In this document: positions 1 to 8,141 of the stretch, piece by piece
Numbering within the stretch: the stretch's first letter is position 1
How the letters are laid out: each line of letters opens with the position of its first letter
NCBI GenBank assembly: GCA_027038775.1
Contig: JALWGP010000104.1
Location: 1 to 15,049, forward strand
Direction: 5' to 3'
Origin: Sedimenticola sp.
GTDB taxonomy: Bacteria > Pseudomonadota > Gammaproteobacteria > Chromatiales > Chromatiaceae
Length of the DNA: 15,049 nucleotides
Translations under genes and position numbers: made by a program
Notes under the pieces: model-generated
Database searches by the model: none
Told to the model about the DNA's origin: nothing
What the model saw: only the letters and a program-made list of their open reading frames with translations

Positions 1-2
1 CC

Positions 3-329
3 CTGATCCACCGGTTTGGTCATCTGGGCCGGGTGTCCGGGCCTTTGCAGCTACGCAGCGACAACGGCCTGGTGTTCACCTCCAGTCGCTACACAGCCAC
101 GGTCAGGGCTTATGGGCTGACCCAGGAGTTCATCACACCGTACAACCCGGAGCAGAATGGCATGATCGAACGGTTTATCCGTACCTTGAAAGAAGAGTGT
201 ATCTGGCATCATCACTTTGAATCGATCAGCCATGCACGGGAAGTGATCGGGCGTTGGATACGCCACTACAACACCGAGCGGCCGCACCAGGCGCTCGACT
301 ATCAGGTGCCTGCGCAGATTGCTGCGTAG
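3..329 (+). CDS. IS3-family transposase (OrfB, integrase core), C-terminal part
   Basis: C-terminal 108 residues of a DDE transposase that cuts and joins the ends of the insertion sequence. The second catalytic aspartate lies in RSDNGLVFTS and the catalytic glutamate in the IS3 hallmark NPEQNGMIERFIRTLKEE. The standard C-terminal block HYNTERPHQAL follows and the protein ends with TAG at 327-329. The frame is open to the left edge, so the gene is 5'-truncated by the window, not by a mutation. In most IS3 elements OrfB is made by a frameshift from OrfA; that region is not visible. Subgroup assignment is uncertain; the terminus resembles IS elements starting TGTA-TGACCC. Confidence 0.9.
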   Translation: MIHRFGHLGRVSGPLQLRSDNGLVFTSSRYTATVRAYGLTQEFITPYNPEQNGMIERFIRTLKEECIWHHHFESISHAREVIGRWIRHYNTERPHQALDYQVPAQIAA

Positions 330-357
330 GGTGTGCAAAAATCAGGGGGTCATTACA
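330..357 (+). repeat. Right terminal inverted repeat of the IS3-family element
   Basis: The 28 bases between the transposase stop codon and cas9 sequence end in GGGGGTCATTACA. In IS3 elements the terminal repeat lies just past the OrfB stop, and here it starts at most one base beyond it. Its partner is outside the window, so the repeat length is inferred. Confidence 0.6.
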
Positions 358-2254
358 GCATCTGCATGCGCCAGGCATTTTCCAGGTGCGCAGCCAGGCT
401 GTTGCGACTGAATCCGTGCAGGTCCTTCTCCAACAAGCTGTGCAGCTGCACCAGGGTCCAGGGATTGAGATACCGTGCACGGCGCGATTCATCGTGTTCC
501 AGGCGCTCGGCAATGGCGGTGACGGCTGCGAGCGCATGTTCATATGCGCTCCAGAGCTCTCGCTCCTCCTTCTCCCAGTCCCGGGGGTTCTGGCCGAGGC
601 GGTCACGCCGGTAACGCAGCCGGCGCAATTTTTCGCCCAGCAGGTTTCCCCACTGGCGATGCAGGTCGAACCAGCGGGCGGCCACACTGCGCGGCGTGCT
701 GCGTCCGTGATGGGGTACAGTCCAGATTTTCTGCCGAAAGTGGTCGAGCCGTGTTTCATCCCAGTTGGTTTCGCCAAGCAGGTTACCCACCAGAAAGTGC
801 AGGATACGGGCCTTGTGCGGCGGATTGAGATCGGCGCGCTCGAGCAGGCCGCCGGCTTGCCAAAGGCCTTGGCGAGCGAGGCGGATCTCGCGGTAGTAGT
901 CACGGGCAAGGGACAGGAATTCCTCGACATGCTGGCTGCCCAGGTCACGGGTGAGTCGCTCGCGGCCCCGGACGGCGGATTCCGATCCGGCACCGTTGGC
1001 CAGCAGACGCAGGGCATAGGGGTCATGGGCCCGGCTGCGATCGAGGATGCGCTGCAGGAACAGTGCGGGAGCCCGGTCCTGCCAGGCCGGTCGGCTGCGG
1101 CGGTCGACAAGCCGCTCCAGAGCATCGAGGCCCTCCCACCAGTCGATATTGCGGCGGCGCAGGTTGCCTGCGGCAAGCCGCCATTTCGGCCAGCGCGCAT
1201 CCAGGGCTGAAGGTGATACCCACAGGGTCTGGTCTTTTGGCGGACGGCGGTTGTCCTGATCTTCGTAGGGGGGAATGGTATCCAACGGGTCGCAAGTGTG
1301 GAAGAAATGGAGTGCCCCTTTGGCTGCCTTCAGGGCGTGCAGGGCACGGCGTCGTGCGGCCTTTTCCTCGGATGTTCCGGGGCGGTTGCTCTCCAGCCAG
1401 CGACGCAGGCATTTCGCAAGGCGGGCATCGTCCCAGTAATCACCACGTTTCATTGCCTTGTCGTTGAAATACCAGCGCAGGGGACGAAGCTGCAGGTTGG
1501 AAACGTGGCCGATGATGCGTGCCAGCGTTTCGGGTTCGAGATCGTGCTTCTTCATAAGCGGGGCGAGCACCTCGTCCCGCTGGAGATCATGGCGGATATT
1601 GTCGAGATACTCACGTCGGTGCCGGTTGCCTTCACGTTCACGAAGGGCGGCGATCAGCATCTCGCGCAGGGTGGCCCAGGCATCGGTAATGAGCTGCTTT
1701 TCTTCCGTTTCGACTTGCCTGCCGAGAGCACGCTTGAAGTCGTTCTTACGCGAGAGGGCAAACCACTCGGTATCCAGCAGGGCTGTGATGCGCTCGGGGG
1801 TCTGCAACAGAGCGTCGGCCTGCTCGTCCAGGGGGGTGAGGCTATCGAAGAATTCCGGGAGATTGCCTGCGAACCAGTCCGGCGGGCACTCGGCGAGTGG
1901 GGTGGTGTCGATTTCCACCTGCAAGCGGTTGTAGCCACGGCGTTTGAGGTAGCCATGCAATCGTCGAAGCTGCACCCCGTTGAGGTGCAGGCCGAGGTCT
2001 TCCCGCAAGATCAGATCGAGCAGTCGCCGGGCCATACGGTAGCGCTTCTTGTTGCGGGAGAGGTGGCGCCGCAGGGTCCTGGTGCGCTGGCTCCAGGTCA
2101 TGCCGTCTCCATCGCGGGGCAGTGCTATGACCGCAGCAGTACAGGCCTCGGTGGAGGGATCCACGCCGAGTGGATAGTGAGCGAGATAAACTCCGGTGGT
2201 TATACCTCCAAGATCAATGGCAACCGGGGAGATCGTCTTCTGTCGAGTGCTCAT
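353..2254 (-). CDS. cas9: Type II-B Cas9 (Csx12-like), truncated by IS insertion
   Basis: N-terminal 633 codons of an RNA-guided DNA endonuclease. Asp14 in VAIDLGGITTGVYLA is the RuvC-I catalytic residue. An arginine-rich bridge helix follows at about 57-79, then a helical recognition lobe. From memory of Francisella novicida Cas9, several blocks align in order: GNRHRREYLDNI (209-220), IGHVSNLQLRPLRWYFNDK (248-266) and DPLDTIPPYEDQDNRRPPK (322-340). II-B proteins are roughly 1,300-1,600 residues. RuvC-II, HNH, RuvC-III and the PAM-interacting part are missing, and translation ends at a TAA supplied by the IS terminus. The fragment cannot cleave DNA as it stands; the remainder may lie beyond the IS. 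The ATG at 2254 is chosen because it places the RuvC motif at the usual distance; AGGA lies about 15 bases upstream, a weak ribosome site. No array, tracrRNA or adaptation genes are visible in the window. Confidence 0.88.
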   Translation of the reverse strand: MSTRQKTISPVAIDLGGITTGVYLAHYPLGVDPSTEACTAAVIALPRDGDGMTWSQRTRTLRRHLSRNKKRYRMARRLLDLILREDLGLHLNGVQLRRLHGYLKRRGYNRLQVEIDTTPLAECPPDWFAGNLPEFFDSLTPLDEQADALLQTPERITALLDTEWFALSRKNDFKRALGRQVETEEKQLITDAWATLREMLIAALREREGNRHRREYLDNIRHDLQRDEVLAPLMKKHDLEPETLARIIGHVSNLQLRPLRWYFNDKAMKRGDYWDDARLAKCLRRWLESNRPGTSEEKAARRRALHALKAAKGALHFFHTCDPLDTIPPYEDQDNRRPPKDQTLWVSPSALDARWPKWRLAAGNLRRRNIDWWEGLDALERLVDRRSRPAWQDRAPALFLQRILDRSRAHDPYALRLLANGAGSESAVRGRERLTRDLGSQHVEEFLSLARDYYREIRLARQGLWQAGGLLERADLNPPHKARILHFLVGNLLGETNWDETRLDHFRQKIWTVPHHGRSTPRSVAARWFDLHRQWGNLLGEKLRRLRYRRDRLGQNPRDWEKEERELWSAYEHALAAVTAIAERLEHDESRRARYLNPWTLVQLHSLLEKDLHGFSRNSLAAHLENAWRMQML

Positions 2255-2297
2255 CGTGATATCGAGGCTTCCTGCGTTTGTTCCATGAGACGTGGAG

Positions 2298-2366
2298 TCT
2301 ACGATGCGTGTCCGCGCTGGATCTCGGCATCCTCATCCGGGGTTGGCATATGGAGTGTTCCAGCCA
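2298..2366 (-). pseudogene. Short ORF resembling the N-terminus of a BrnA antitoxin
   Basis: A 22-codon minus-strand ORF (MAGTLHMPTPDEDAEIQRGHAS) preceded by a good ribosome site, GAGGTGAG, about 4 bases before the ATG. PTPDEDAEIQRG resembles the PTPEEDAAI-x-x-G block near the start of BrnA, the DNA-binding antitoxin of BrnT/BrnA modules, known to me from the family. The reading then stops at TAG, where BrnA would continue for some 60-80 residues. No BrnT toxin is recognisable between here and the phosphorylase gene. It is either a decayed toxin-antitoxin remnant next to cas9 or a chance match in a short peptide. Confidence 0.35.
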
Positions 2367-2473
2367 TGGCGCCTCACCTCAATCCTTGCGGTCGTCCCAC
2401 TTCTGCTCCATGGGTGTATGGTAACTGTAAAAACAAGGCGGATGTCCCGTAACAGAAGCATAAAAGCTGTGGT

Positions 2474-4975
2474 TCACCGCTCCCAGAGGATGTGCCGCTC
2501 CTCCAGGGGGACCCTGGCCTCGGGGTGGTGGGGAAGCACCCGCACCGTGTAGTGGTCGATGGGGCGCCGTGCCGGGATCGCACACTGGTAGATGTACCCG
2601 TTCACGGCACCCGCGAGGGGTTCGCCCCGTTCCAGCGGGTGCCGTTCGGGAGGCGCTCCCTCCTCGCCGTCGGCATAGAGCTCCACCGAGACCGCCCCGG
2701 GAGGAATGTCGTCCAGGTAGAGCTGTACGCTGAACCGGTGCTGCCCGTCGCCGGTGCGGCGTTCCACCTCCCCGAAATGGATACCGCTCCAGTGCCGGCG
2801 CACGAGCCTTCTCCACTCGCCGATCTCCCGCGCCAGTTCTGCGCCCCGCGCGATCCGCCCGCGGTAGGCTCCGGCCATGGGCAGGTAGTAGTTCTCGGTG
2901 TACTCGCGGACCATGCGGTTGCTGGAGAAGCACGGCGTCAGCCTGGCCATGCTGGCCCGCATCTTCTCCACCCAGCCGCGCGGGATGCCGTGGTGGTCCC
3001 GCTGGTAGAAGAGGGGGATGATCTCCTGTTCGAGAAGATCGTAGAGCGCGGCGGCCTCCGCAGCGTCCCAGGCCGGGTCGGCATCGTGTTCCCTGCCGTC
3101 GCCGAGCGCCCATCCCACCTCGGGGGACCAGGCCTCGGCCCACCAGCCGTCGAGCTCGGAGAGGTTGAGGCCGCCGTTCACCAGCACCTTCATCCCGCTG
3201 GTGCCACACGCCTCCCAGGGACGGCGGGGCGTGTTGATCCACAGGTCCACTCCCTGCACCAGCTGCTCCGCCGACAGCAGGTCGTAGTCGACGATGAACA
3301 CCACCTTCTTCTGCAGCCGGTGGCGGCGGATGAAGGTGATCCACTCCCGGATCAGCCGCTGGCCCTCGCGGTCCCGGGGATGGGCCTTGCCGGCGATGAC
3401 CAGCTGCACCGGGAACTGGGGGCGGTTGAGGAGGGCGAGCAGGCGTTCCGGATCCTGCAGCAGCAGGTTGGGGCGCTTGTAGGTGACGAAACGACGGGCG
3501 AAGCCGAGGGTGAGGGCGTTGGGATCCAGCTCCACCGGCTCGGCCTCCCCGTCGGCGGTGCAGATGCGCTGCTCCGCCAGCCAGGTCACCAGCTGCTGGC
3601 GGTTGCGGGTGCGCATCTCCCACAGCTCGGCCGCCGCCATGGCGCGAACCGACGCCCCCATCTCGCCGAGGTCGCCGCGCCAGCGCTCCTTGCCGCAGAT
3701 CCGGGTCCAGAGCCGGTCCGACTCGTCCGAGTCCCAGGTGGAGGTGTGCACGCCGTTGGTGACGTGCCCCACCGGCACCTCCTCCACCGGCCAGCGGGGG
3801 AACAGGGGCTGGAAGAGGCGCCTGCTCACCTCCCCGTGCAGGCGGCTCACGCCGTTGACCGCGCCGCTTCCGCGCATCGCCAGCCAGGCCATCTGGAACG
3901 GGGTGCCGGCGGGCGCGCCCGGTGCGCGGCCGAGCAGCAGGAAGGTGTCGAAGGAGATGCCGAGTTCGGCCACGTAGGGTGCGAGGTAGCGTTCCAGCAG
4001 CGGGATCTCGAAGCGGTCGAAGCCCGCTTCCACCGGCGTGTGGGTGGTGAAGAGGTTGCCGGCACGGGTGGCGGTGAGCGCGGTGGAGAAGGAGACCTGT
4101 TGCGCCAGCTGGAACCGCCGCGCCCGCTCCAGCACCACCAGGGCGGCGTGCCCCTCGTTGATGTGGCAGATCTCCACCTCGATGCCCAGCGCCTGCAGGG
4201 CGGCGTATCCACCGATGCCCAGCACCATCTCCTGCTGCAGCCGCATCTCCGCGCCGCCACCATAGAGTTCGCTGGTGATGCCCCGGTCGGCGGGCGCGTT
4301 GAGCGGGTGGTTGCTGTCGAGCAGGTAGAGCATCACCCGTCCCACCCGGACCTCCCAGACCCGCAGCAGCAGCTCCCTCCCGGGGAACCGCAGGGCGATC
4401 TGGAGCCATTCGCCGGTGCCGTTGCGCGCCGGCCTCACCGGCATCTGGCTGGGGTCGTTGTAGGGGTAGAAGGCGAGCTGCCGGCCCTCGGCGTCCAGCC
4501 CCTGCCGGAAATACCCCTGCTGGTAGAGCAGGCCCACTCCCACCAGGGGGATCCCCAGCTCGCTGGCGGTCTTCAGGTGGTCTCCGGCCAGCACGCCCAG
4601 CCCCCCGGAATAGATGGGCAGGGCCTCGCTGATCCCGAACTCCATGCTGAAGTAGGCCACCGTCTTCAGCTTCTCCTCGTATCCCCGCTCCTGGAACCAG
4701 CCGGGGCGCTGCGCCGCTGCCTCCTGTTCCTCGCGCAGCGTCTGCAGCAGTTCCAGGAAGCTCCTGTCCCCGGCCAGCCTGTTCAGGTGGTGGGTGCTCA
4801 CCATCTGCAGGATCAGCCAGGGATTCTGGGTTCGGTGCCACAGTTCCGCGTCGATGCGCCGCCACAGCTCGTCGGCCACGTGGCTCCAGGACCACCGCAG
4901 GTCCAGGGCCAGCTCGCGCAGCTCCTCCAGTGCCTCGGGCAGATCGGGACGCAGGACGTCGTAGGTGGTGTCCAT
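2474..4975 (-). CDS. glgP: Alpha-glucan phosphorylase, T. maritima-type (GT35)
   Basis: An 833-residue PLP-dependent glycogen/maltodextrin phosphorylase releasing glucose 1-phosphate from alpha-1,4-glucans with phosphate. The first ~110 residues match the DUF3417 region of this subfamily (LDLRWSWSHVADELW). YSGGLGVLAGDHLK lies at about 122-135. The PLP-lysine block WEACGTSGMK places the Schiff-base lysine at about residue 596, followed by NGGLNLSELDGWW. Length is normal (about 830-850). I use ATG 4975 instead of an upstream start because it overlaps the acetate kinase stop as TGATG and begins at the conserved N-terminus; no strong ribosome site precedes it, so re-initiation by terminating ribosomes is likely. 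It is the last gene of the MBL-usp-ack-glgP operon. Confidence 0.93.
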   Translation of the reverse strand: MDTTYDVLRPDLPEALEELRELALDLRWSWSHVADELWRRIDAELWHRTQNPWLILQMVSTHHLNRLAGDRSFLELLQTLREEQEAAAQRPGWFQERGYEEKLKTVAYFSMEFGISEALPIYSGGLGVLAGDHLKTASELGIPLVGVGLLYQQGYFRQGLDAEGRQLAFYPYNDPSQMPVRPARNGTGEWLQIALRFPGRELLLRVWEVRVGRVMLYLLDSNHPLNAPADRGITSELYGGGAEMRLQQEMVLGIGGYAALQALGIEVEICHINEGHAALVVLERARRFQLAQQVSFSTALTATRAGNLFTTHTPVEAGFDRFEIPLLERYLAPYVAELGISFDTFLLLGRAPGAPAGTPFQMAWLAMRGSGAVNGVSRLHGEVSRRLFQPLFPRWPVEEVPVGHVTNGVHTSTWDSDESDRLWTRICGKERWRGDLGEMGASVRAMAAAELWEMRTRNRQQLVTWLAEQRICTADGEAEPVELDPNALTLGFARRFVTYKRPNLLLQDPERLLALLNRPQFPVQLVIAGKAHPRDREGQRLIREWITFIRRHRLQKKVVFIVDYDLLSAEQLVQGVDLWINTPRRPWEACGTSGMKVLVNGGLNLSELDGWWAEAWSPEVGWALGDGREHDADPAWDAAEAAALYDLLEQEIIPLFYQRDHHGIPRGWVEKMRASMARLTPCFSSNRMVREYTENYYLPMAGAYRGRIARGAELAREIGEWRRLVRRHWSGIHFGEVERRTGDGQHRFSVQLYLDDIPPGAVSVELYADGEEGAPPERHPLERGEPLAGAVNGYIYQCAIPARRPIDHYTVRVLPHHPEARVPLEERHILWER

Positions 4976-6201
4976 CAGTACCGTGAAGGGGAGGGCGGGG
5001 TGATGAGGGAACCGGTGAGACGCACGGTGTGGCGTGCCACCATCCGGGCCTCGTCGGCGGGAATCACCCACACCGAGGGCACCGCGTGTTTCGGGCTGAT
5101 GCGTCCGCGCCCGGCCACATTGGCCTCGTTGTCGAGCTTCAGCCCCAGCCAGCTGCCCAGGTCGCAGAGCCGTTGCCGGATGCGGGGCGCGTTCTCGCCG
5201 ATGCCGGCGGTGAAGACCAGGGCATCCAGCCCGCCGAGCGCGGCGGCCAGCGAACCGATGGCCCGGTGCACCTGGTGGATGAACAGGTCCACCGCCAGCC
5301 GCGCCGCCGGCTGGTGGCTGGCGAGCAGGGTGCGCATGTCGCCACTGGTGCCGGAGAGTCCCAGCAGCCCCGACTCGAAATGGAGTTCGCGGTCGATGGT
5401 CTCCGCATCACAGCCCTGCTGCAGGAGGTAGACCACGGCACCGGGATCCAGCGTACCGCAACCTGTGGCTCCCGGCACGCCGTCGAGGGGAGAGAAGCTG
5501 GTGGTGGTGGCGACGCTGCGGCGGCCATGCATGGCGCACAGGCTGACACCGCTGCCCAGCCGGGCCACCACGATGCGGCCATCTGCCGCCTTGCCCATGT
5601 AGTCGGGCAACGCCTCTGCGATGGACTCGTAGCAGAGCCCGTGAAACCCGTAGCGCCGGACCCCCATGTCCTGCCAGCGGTGGGGAATGGCGAAGTAGCG
5701 TTCCACCAGCGGCATGTCGTGGTGGAATGCGGTATCGAAACAGGCCACCTGGGGTATGGCGGGAAGCTGGCGGGAGAGGGCGCGGATCACGGCCAGGTTG
5801 TGGGGCATGTGCAGGGGCGCCAGCGGCACCAGGGCCTCCAGCTGGCGCAGGGTGCTGGCATTGAGCAGCACCGGCCGGCTGAAGAGGTCCCCGCCGTGGA
5901 TCACCCGGTGGCCGGCGGCGGCGATCTCCGGACGGTAGGGGTGCTGTTCCAGCCAGCGCAGCAGTTCCGAGAGCGCCGCGTCGTGACTGGCGCTCTCCAC
6001 CCGCCAGTTGCCGGTGTTGTCGTCGGGACAGTGGTCCAGCACGAAGCGGGCATCCGGCCCGATCTCCCGGATGGCGCCCCGGAACAGCGGTGCGCCGAGG
6101 TGCTCGTGGGCCTCGTAGAGCGCGAACTCCAGGGCGGTGGGGCTGGCATCGAGGGTGATGACCAGGGGCGAACCCGTTGCCGTCGGTGCCTGCCTGCTCA
6201 T
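4975..6201 (-). CDS. ackA: Acetate/propionate kinase family protein, divergent active site
   Basis: A 408-residue member of the acetokinase family, which interconverts acetyl phosphate + ADP with acetate + ATP. Recognisable blocks are GHRVIHGG (97-104, keeping the Arg), FDTAFH (155-160), RRYGFHG (182-188), LDPG (251-254), TAGIGEN (331-337) and a C-terminal Glu in PADEARM. Several residues invariant in characterised enzymes differ: the N-terminal Asn is Thr or Leu (LVITLDAS), the HLGNG histidine is Arg214 in RLGSG, and the catalytic-loop TRSGD reads TGCGT, putting Gly247 where the second active-site Arg belongs. It may be slow, specific for another substrate, or non-catalytic. Its ATG overlaps the usp stop by four bases (ATGA) and its stop overlaps the glgP start. 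No phosphotransacetylase is in the window. Confidence 0.85.
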   Translation of the reverse strand: MSRQAPTATGSPLVITLDASPTALEFALYEAHEHLGAPLFRGAIREIGPDARFVLDHCPDDNTGNWRVESASHDAALSELLRWLEQHPYRPEIAAAGHRVIHGGDLFSRPVLLNASTLRQLEALVPLAPLHMPHNLAVIRALSRQLPAIPQVACFDTAFHHDMPLVERYFAIPHRWQDMGVRRYGFHGLCYESIAEALPDYMGKAADGRIVVARLGSGVSLCAMHGRRSVATTTSFSPLDGVPGATGCGTLDPGAVVYLLQQGCDAETIDRELHFESGLLGLSGTSGDMRTLLASHQPAARLAVDLFIHQVHRAIGSLAAALGGLDALVFTAGIGENAPRIRQRLCDLGSWLGLKLDNEANVAGRGRISPKHAVPSVWVIPADEARMVARHTVRLTGSLITPPSPSRY

Positions 6202-6641
6202 TCCCTGGCCCGGATCACCATCACGTCACAGGGAGCGGCATGTACCACGCCCGCCGCAGTGGATCCCAGCAGGGAGAAGATCCCCCGGTGAGCATGGCTG
6301 GACATCACGATCAGGTCCACTTCCCGGCTGGCGGCGAAATCGCTGATCTCGTGCTTTGCCGAAGAACTGCTCATCCTCGACACCAGCTCCACCTCCCCCA
6401 GCTCCATGGAGGAGGCCAGCTCTTTCAGCATGGTATCGGCACGCTCAGCCAGGTAACGCTCAGGATCCCGGTCTTCCGGCGGGATCCAGTCGTTGGGAAT
6501 CTCTTCCGGGAAATAGTCGATGACGTGAAGCAGCGTCAGTTTCGCGCCGTAGTGGTCGGCGAGCTCCCTGGCACGTTCGATGGCCCTGCGGCAGTGGGCG
6601 GAAAAATCGGTGGGGCAGAGAATGTGACGGTAGTTTTCCAT
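6198..6641 (-). CDS. Universal stress protein, UspA family
   Basis: A 147-residue single Usp domain. The strand-1 block YRHILCPTDFS is followed by helix 1 and LTLLHVID, then EVDLIVMSSHAHRG and GSTAAGVVHAAPCDVMVI, which corresponds to the nucleotide-binding G-2x-G-9x-G(S/T) region, though the spacing is imperfect. Such proteins usually bind ATP or AMP as dimers and help cells survive energy or nutrient stress. ATG 6641 is preferred because AAAGGA lies just upstream; a GTG at 6659 would add six residues overlapping the previous stop. The gene starts 14 bases after the MBL stop and ends by ATGA overlap with the acetate kinase gene. Confidence 0.88.
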   Translation of the reverse strand: MENYRHILCPTDFSAHCRRAIERARELADHYGAKLTLLHVIDYFPEEIPNDWIPPEDRDPERYLAERADTMLKELASSMELGEVELVSRMSSSSAKHEISDFAASREVDLIVMSSHAHRGIFSLLGSTAAGVVHAAPCDVMVIRARE

Positions 6642-6655
6642 GGTCCTTTCCCCCT

Positions 6656-8053
6656 TCACAGGTCGATGTGGTCATTGGTCTGCGGCATGAGGACGCGCGC
6701 GTTCTTCCCCAGCCGGCGTGCGAAGGCCGTCATGGCCTCCTCCTCGCCGTGCACCAGCACGGTCAACCCCGGGTCGCCGGTCTGCCGGTACCAGCGGTAC
6801 AGCTCGTCGCAGTCGGCGTGGGCGGAAAACCCGCCGATGGTGTAGATGTCCGCCGCCACCGGGATCTCTTCTCCGAATATCTTCACGGACTTCGCACCGT
6901 CGATGATCCGGCGGGCGAGGGTGCCCCTGGCCGCGTAGCCCACGAACACCACACTGGACTCCGGGCGCCACAGGTTGTGCTTCAGGTGATGCCGTATGCG
7001 ACCCCCGGTACACATGCCGGAACCGGCCATGATCACCGCGCCGCCGTGGACCTGGTTCAAGGCCATGGACTCGGCCGTCTCCCGGGTGAAGTGCAGCCCG
7101 GGCAGCCAGAAGGGGTCCTGGCCGTTTTTGAACAGGGTGAAGGTCTCCCCGTCGAAACACTCGGGATGCCGCCGGAAGATCTCGGTGGCGGAGATGGCCA
7201 TGGGGGAGTCCAGGAACACCTGCATGGAGGCGGGGAGAACGCCCTGTTCCACCCCCTCGCGCAGGTAGAAGAGAATCTCCTGGGCACGCTCCAGTGCGAA
7301 GGTGGGAATGATCACGTTGCCGCCCTTGCGGAAGGTGTCGAGCACAGCCAGGTAGAGCTCGTCGATGGAGGGTTGGAGCGCCTTGTGCCGCCGGTTTCCA
7401 TAGGTGGTCTCCATCACCACGGTATCGGCGTGGGGGGGCGTGACGGGATTCCGCAGGATCACGCGGTCGCTGTATCCCAGGTCGCCGGAAAAGAGCAGCC
7501 TGTGGGAACGCCCCTCCTCTTCGAGCTCCAGCAGGATGCTGGCCGACCCCAGGATGTGGCCGGCATCGAAAAAGGTGGCGTGGATCCCCTCCGCCAGCCG
7601 GATCCGCCGGTTGTATTCGGCGGTGCCGTCGAAATAGTCCATGGTGTCGAGGACATCCAGCACCGTGTAGAGCGGCTCCACGGCCGGCTTGCGCCGGCGG
7701 CCGTGACGCGCCACCTTGCGTGACTGCCACTCCGCCTCCTTCTCCTGCAGGCTGGCGGCGTCGAGCAGCACCAGCTTGGCCAGTTCATGGGTGGCCGCCG
7801 TGGTGATGATCCGTCCCCGGAATCCCTGTTTTACCAGCAGGGGCAGGCGCCCGCAGTGATCCAGGTGGGCATGGGTCAGGAGCAGCAGATCGATGGTGGC
7901 CGGGTCGAAACCGAAGGGGCGCCGGTTCTCCTCGTCCAGCTCGTGACCGCCCTGGTACATGCCACAATCCACCAGGATCCGTCTGCCACCGCATTCGACA
8001 AGGTGACAGGAGCCGGTAACCTCGCGGTCCGCGCCGTGAAAAGAGAGATTCAT
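6656..8053 (-). CDS. MBL-fold beta-CASP ribonuclease (Ysh1/CPSF-73-like)
   Basis: A 465-residue cytosolic metallo-beta-lactamase-fold nuclease. Motif 2 is THAHLDHCGRLP (HxHxDH at about 61-66). The motif 3 histidine is in DAGHILGSAS (about 165) and the motif 4 aspartate in SGDLG (about 191). The beta-CASP part includes PTFALERAQE, SGMCTGGRI, and the C-terminal histidine block GGFSAHAD. Family members process or degrade RNA. The ATG at 8053 is chosen because the conserved N-terminus MNLSFHGADREVTGS starts there, with GGAGGT 12 bases upstream; a longer reading would run through the attachment-site region. First gene of the minus-strand operon, about 100 bases from the left junction of the Xer-integrated element. 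Confidence 0.9.
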   Translation of the reverse strand: MNLSFHGADREVTGSCHLVECGGRRILVDCGMYQGGHELDEENRRPFGFDPATIDLLLLTHAHLDHCGRLPLLVKQGFRGRIITTAATHELAKLVLLDAASLQEKEAEWQSRKVARHGRRRKPAVEPLYTVLDVLDTMDYFDGTAEYNRRIRLAEGIHATFFDAGHILGSASILLELEEEGRSHRLLFSGDLGYSDRVILRNPVTPPHADTVVMETTYGNRRHKALQPSIDELYLAVLDTFRKGGNVIIPTFALERAQEILFYLREGVEQGVLPASMQVFLDSPMAISATEIFRRHPECFDGETFTLFKNGQDPFWLPGLHFTRETAESMALNQVHGGAVIMAGSGMCTGGRIRHHLKHNLWRPESSVVFVGYAARGTLARRIIDGAKSVKIFGEEIPVAADIYTIGGFSAHADCDELYRWYRQTGDPGLTVLVHGEEEAMTAFARRLGKNARVLMPQTNDHIDL

Positions 8054-8067
8054 GAACCTGTTTTCAC

Positions 8068-8086
8068 CTCCAGGAGTCTTCTGGAG
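8068..8086 (-). promoter_or_regulatory. Hairpin overlapping the MBL gene ribosome site
   Basis: Read on the minus strand, CTCCAG and CTGGAG form a perfect 6-bp stem with a 7-base loop. The downstream arm runs into GGAGGT, the only plausible ribosome-binding site for the MBL gene. Folding could mask that site and tune translation. The stem is short, so this is only suggestive. Confidence 0.3.
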
Positions 8087-8141
8087 ACTAATGGATTTCG
8101 GAAGGGAGAGCCAACTCTTGACGTTCCCGGGGTTTCGAAGT

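Larger units (their letters stand above)
1..357 (+). mobile_element. IS3-family insertion sequence, right-hand end only
   Basis: This is the distal part of an insertion sequence: the last 108 codons of an IS3-type transposase followed by a right terminus at about 330-357. The left end and first ORF lie outside the window. I place the terminus at 357 because, read inward, the end then begins TGTAATGACCCCC, which has the TG...CA termini usual for IS3 elements. The cas9 stop codon is then supplied by the element. An alternative boundary at 352 (end ...GGGGGTCA) would put the stop codon in the target sequence, which is less plausible inside a conserved gene. The target duplication cannot be seen without the other end; the first target bases on this side are GCA or GCAT from 358. 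Confidence 0.8.

Noticed and set aside
353..2254. RuvC-I plus Arg-rich helix considered as IscB or TnpB rather than Cas9.
   Set aside because: Length before any HNH domain and the ordered match to the Francisella-type REC lobe support II-B Cas9; IscB and TnpB are far shorter.
2255..2473. Region upstream of cas9 considered for a tracrRNA or CRISPR leader.
   Set aside because: No repeat, no anti-repeat partner and no convincing terminator hairpin; type II-B tracrRNA is usually nearer the array end of the locus.
2492..5431. Very long plus-strand open frame (979 codons) opposite the phosphorylase and acetate kinase genes.
   Set aside because: Its translation has the repetitive His/Pro/Gly/Arg composition of antisense GC-rich DNA, no motif, and the opposite strand encodes two clear enzymes.
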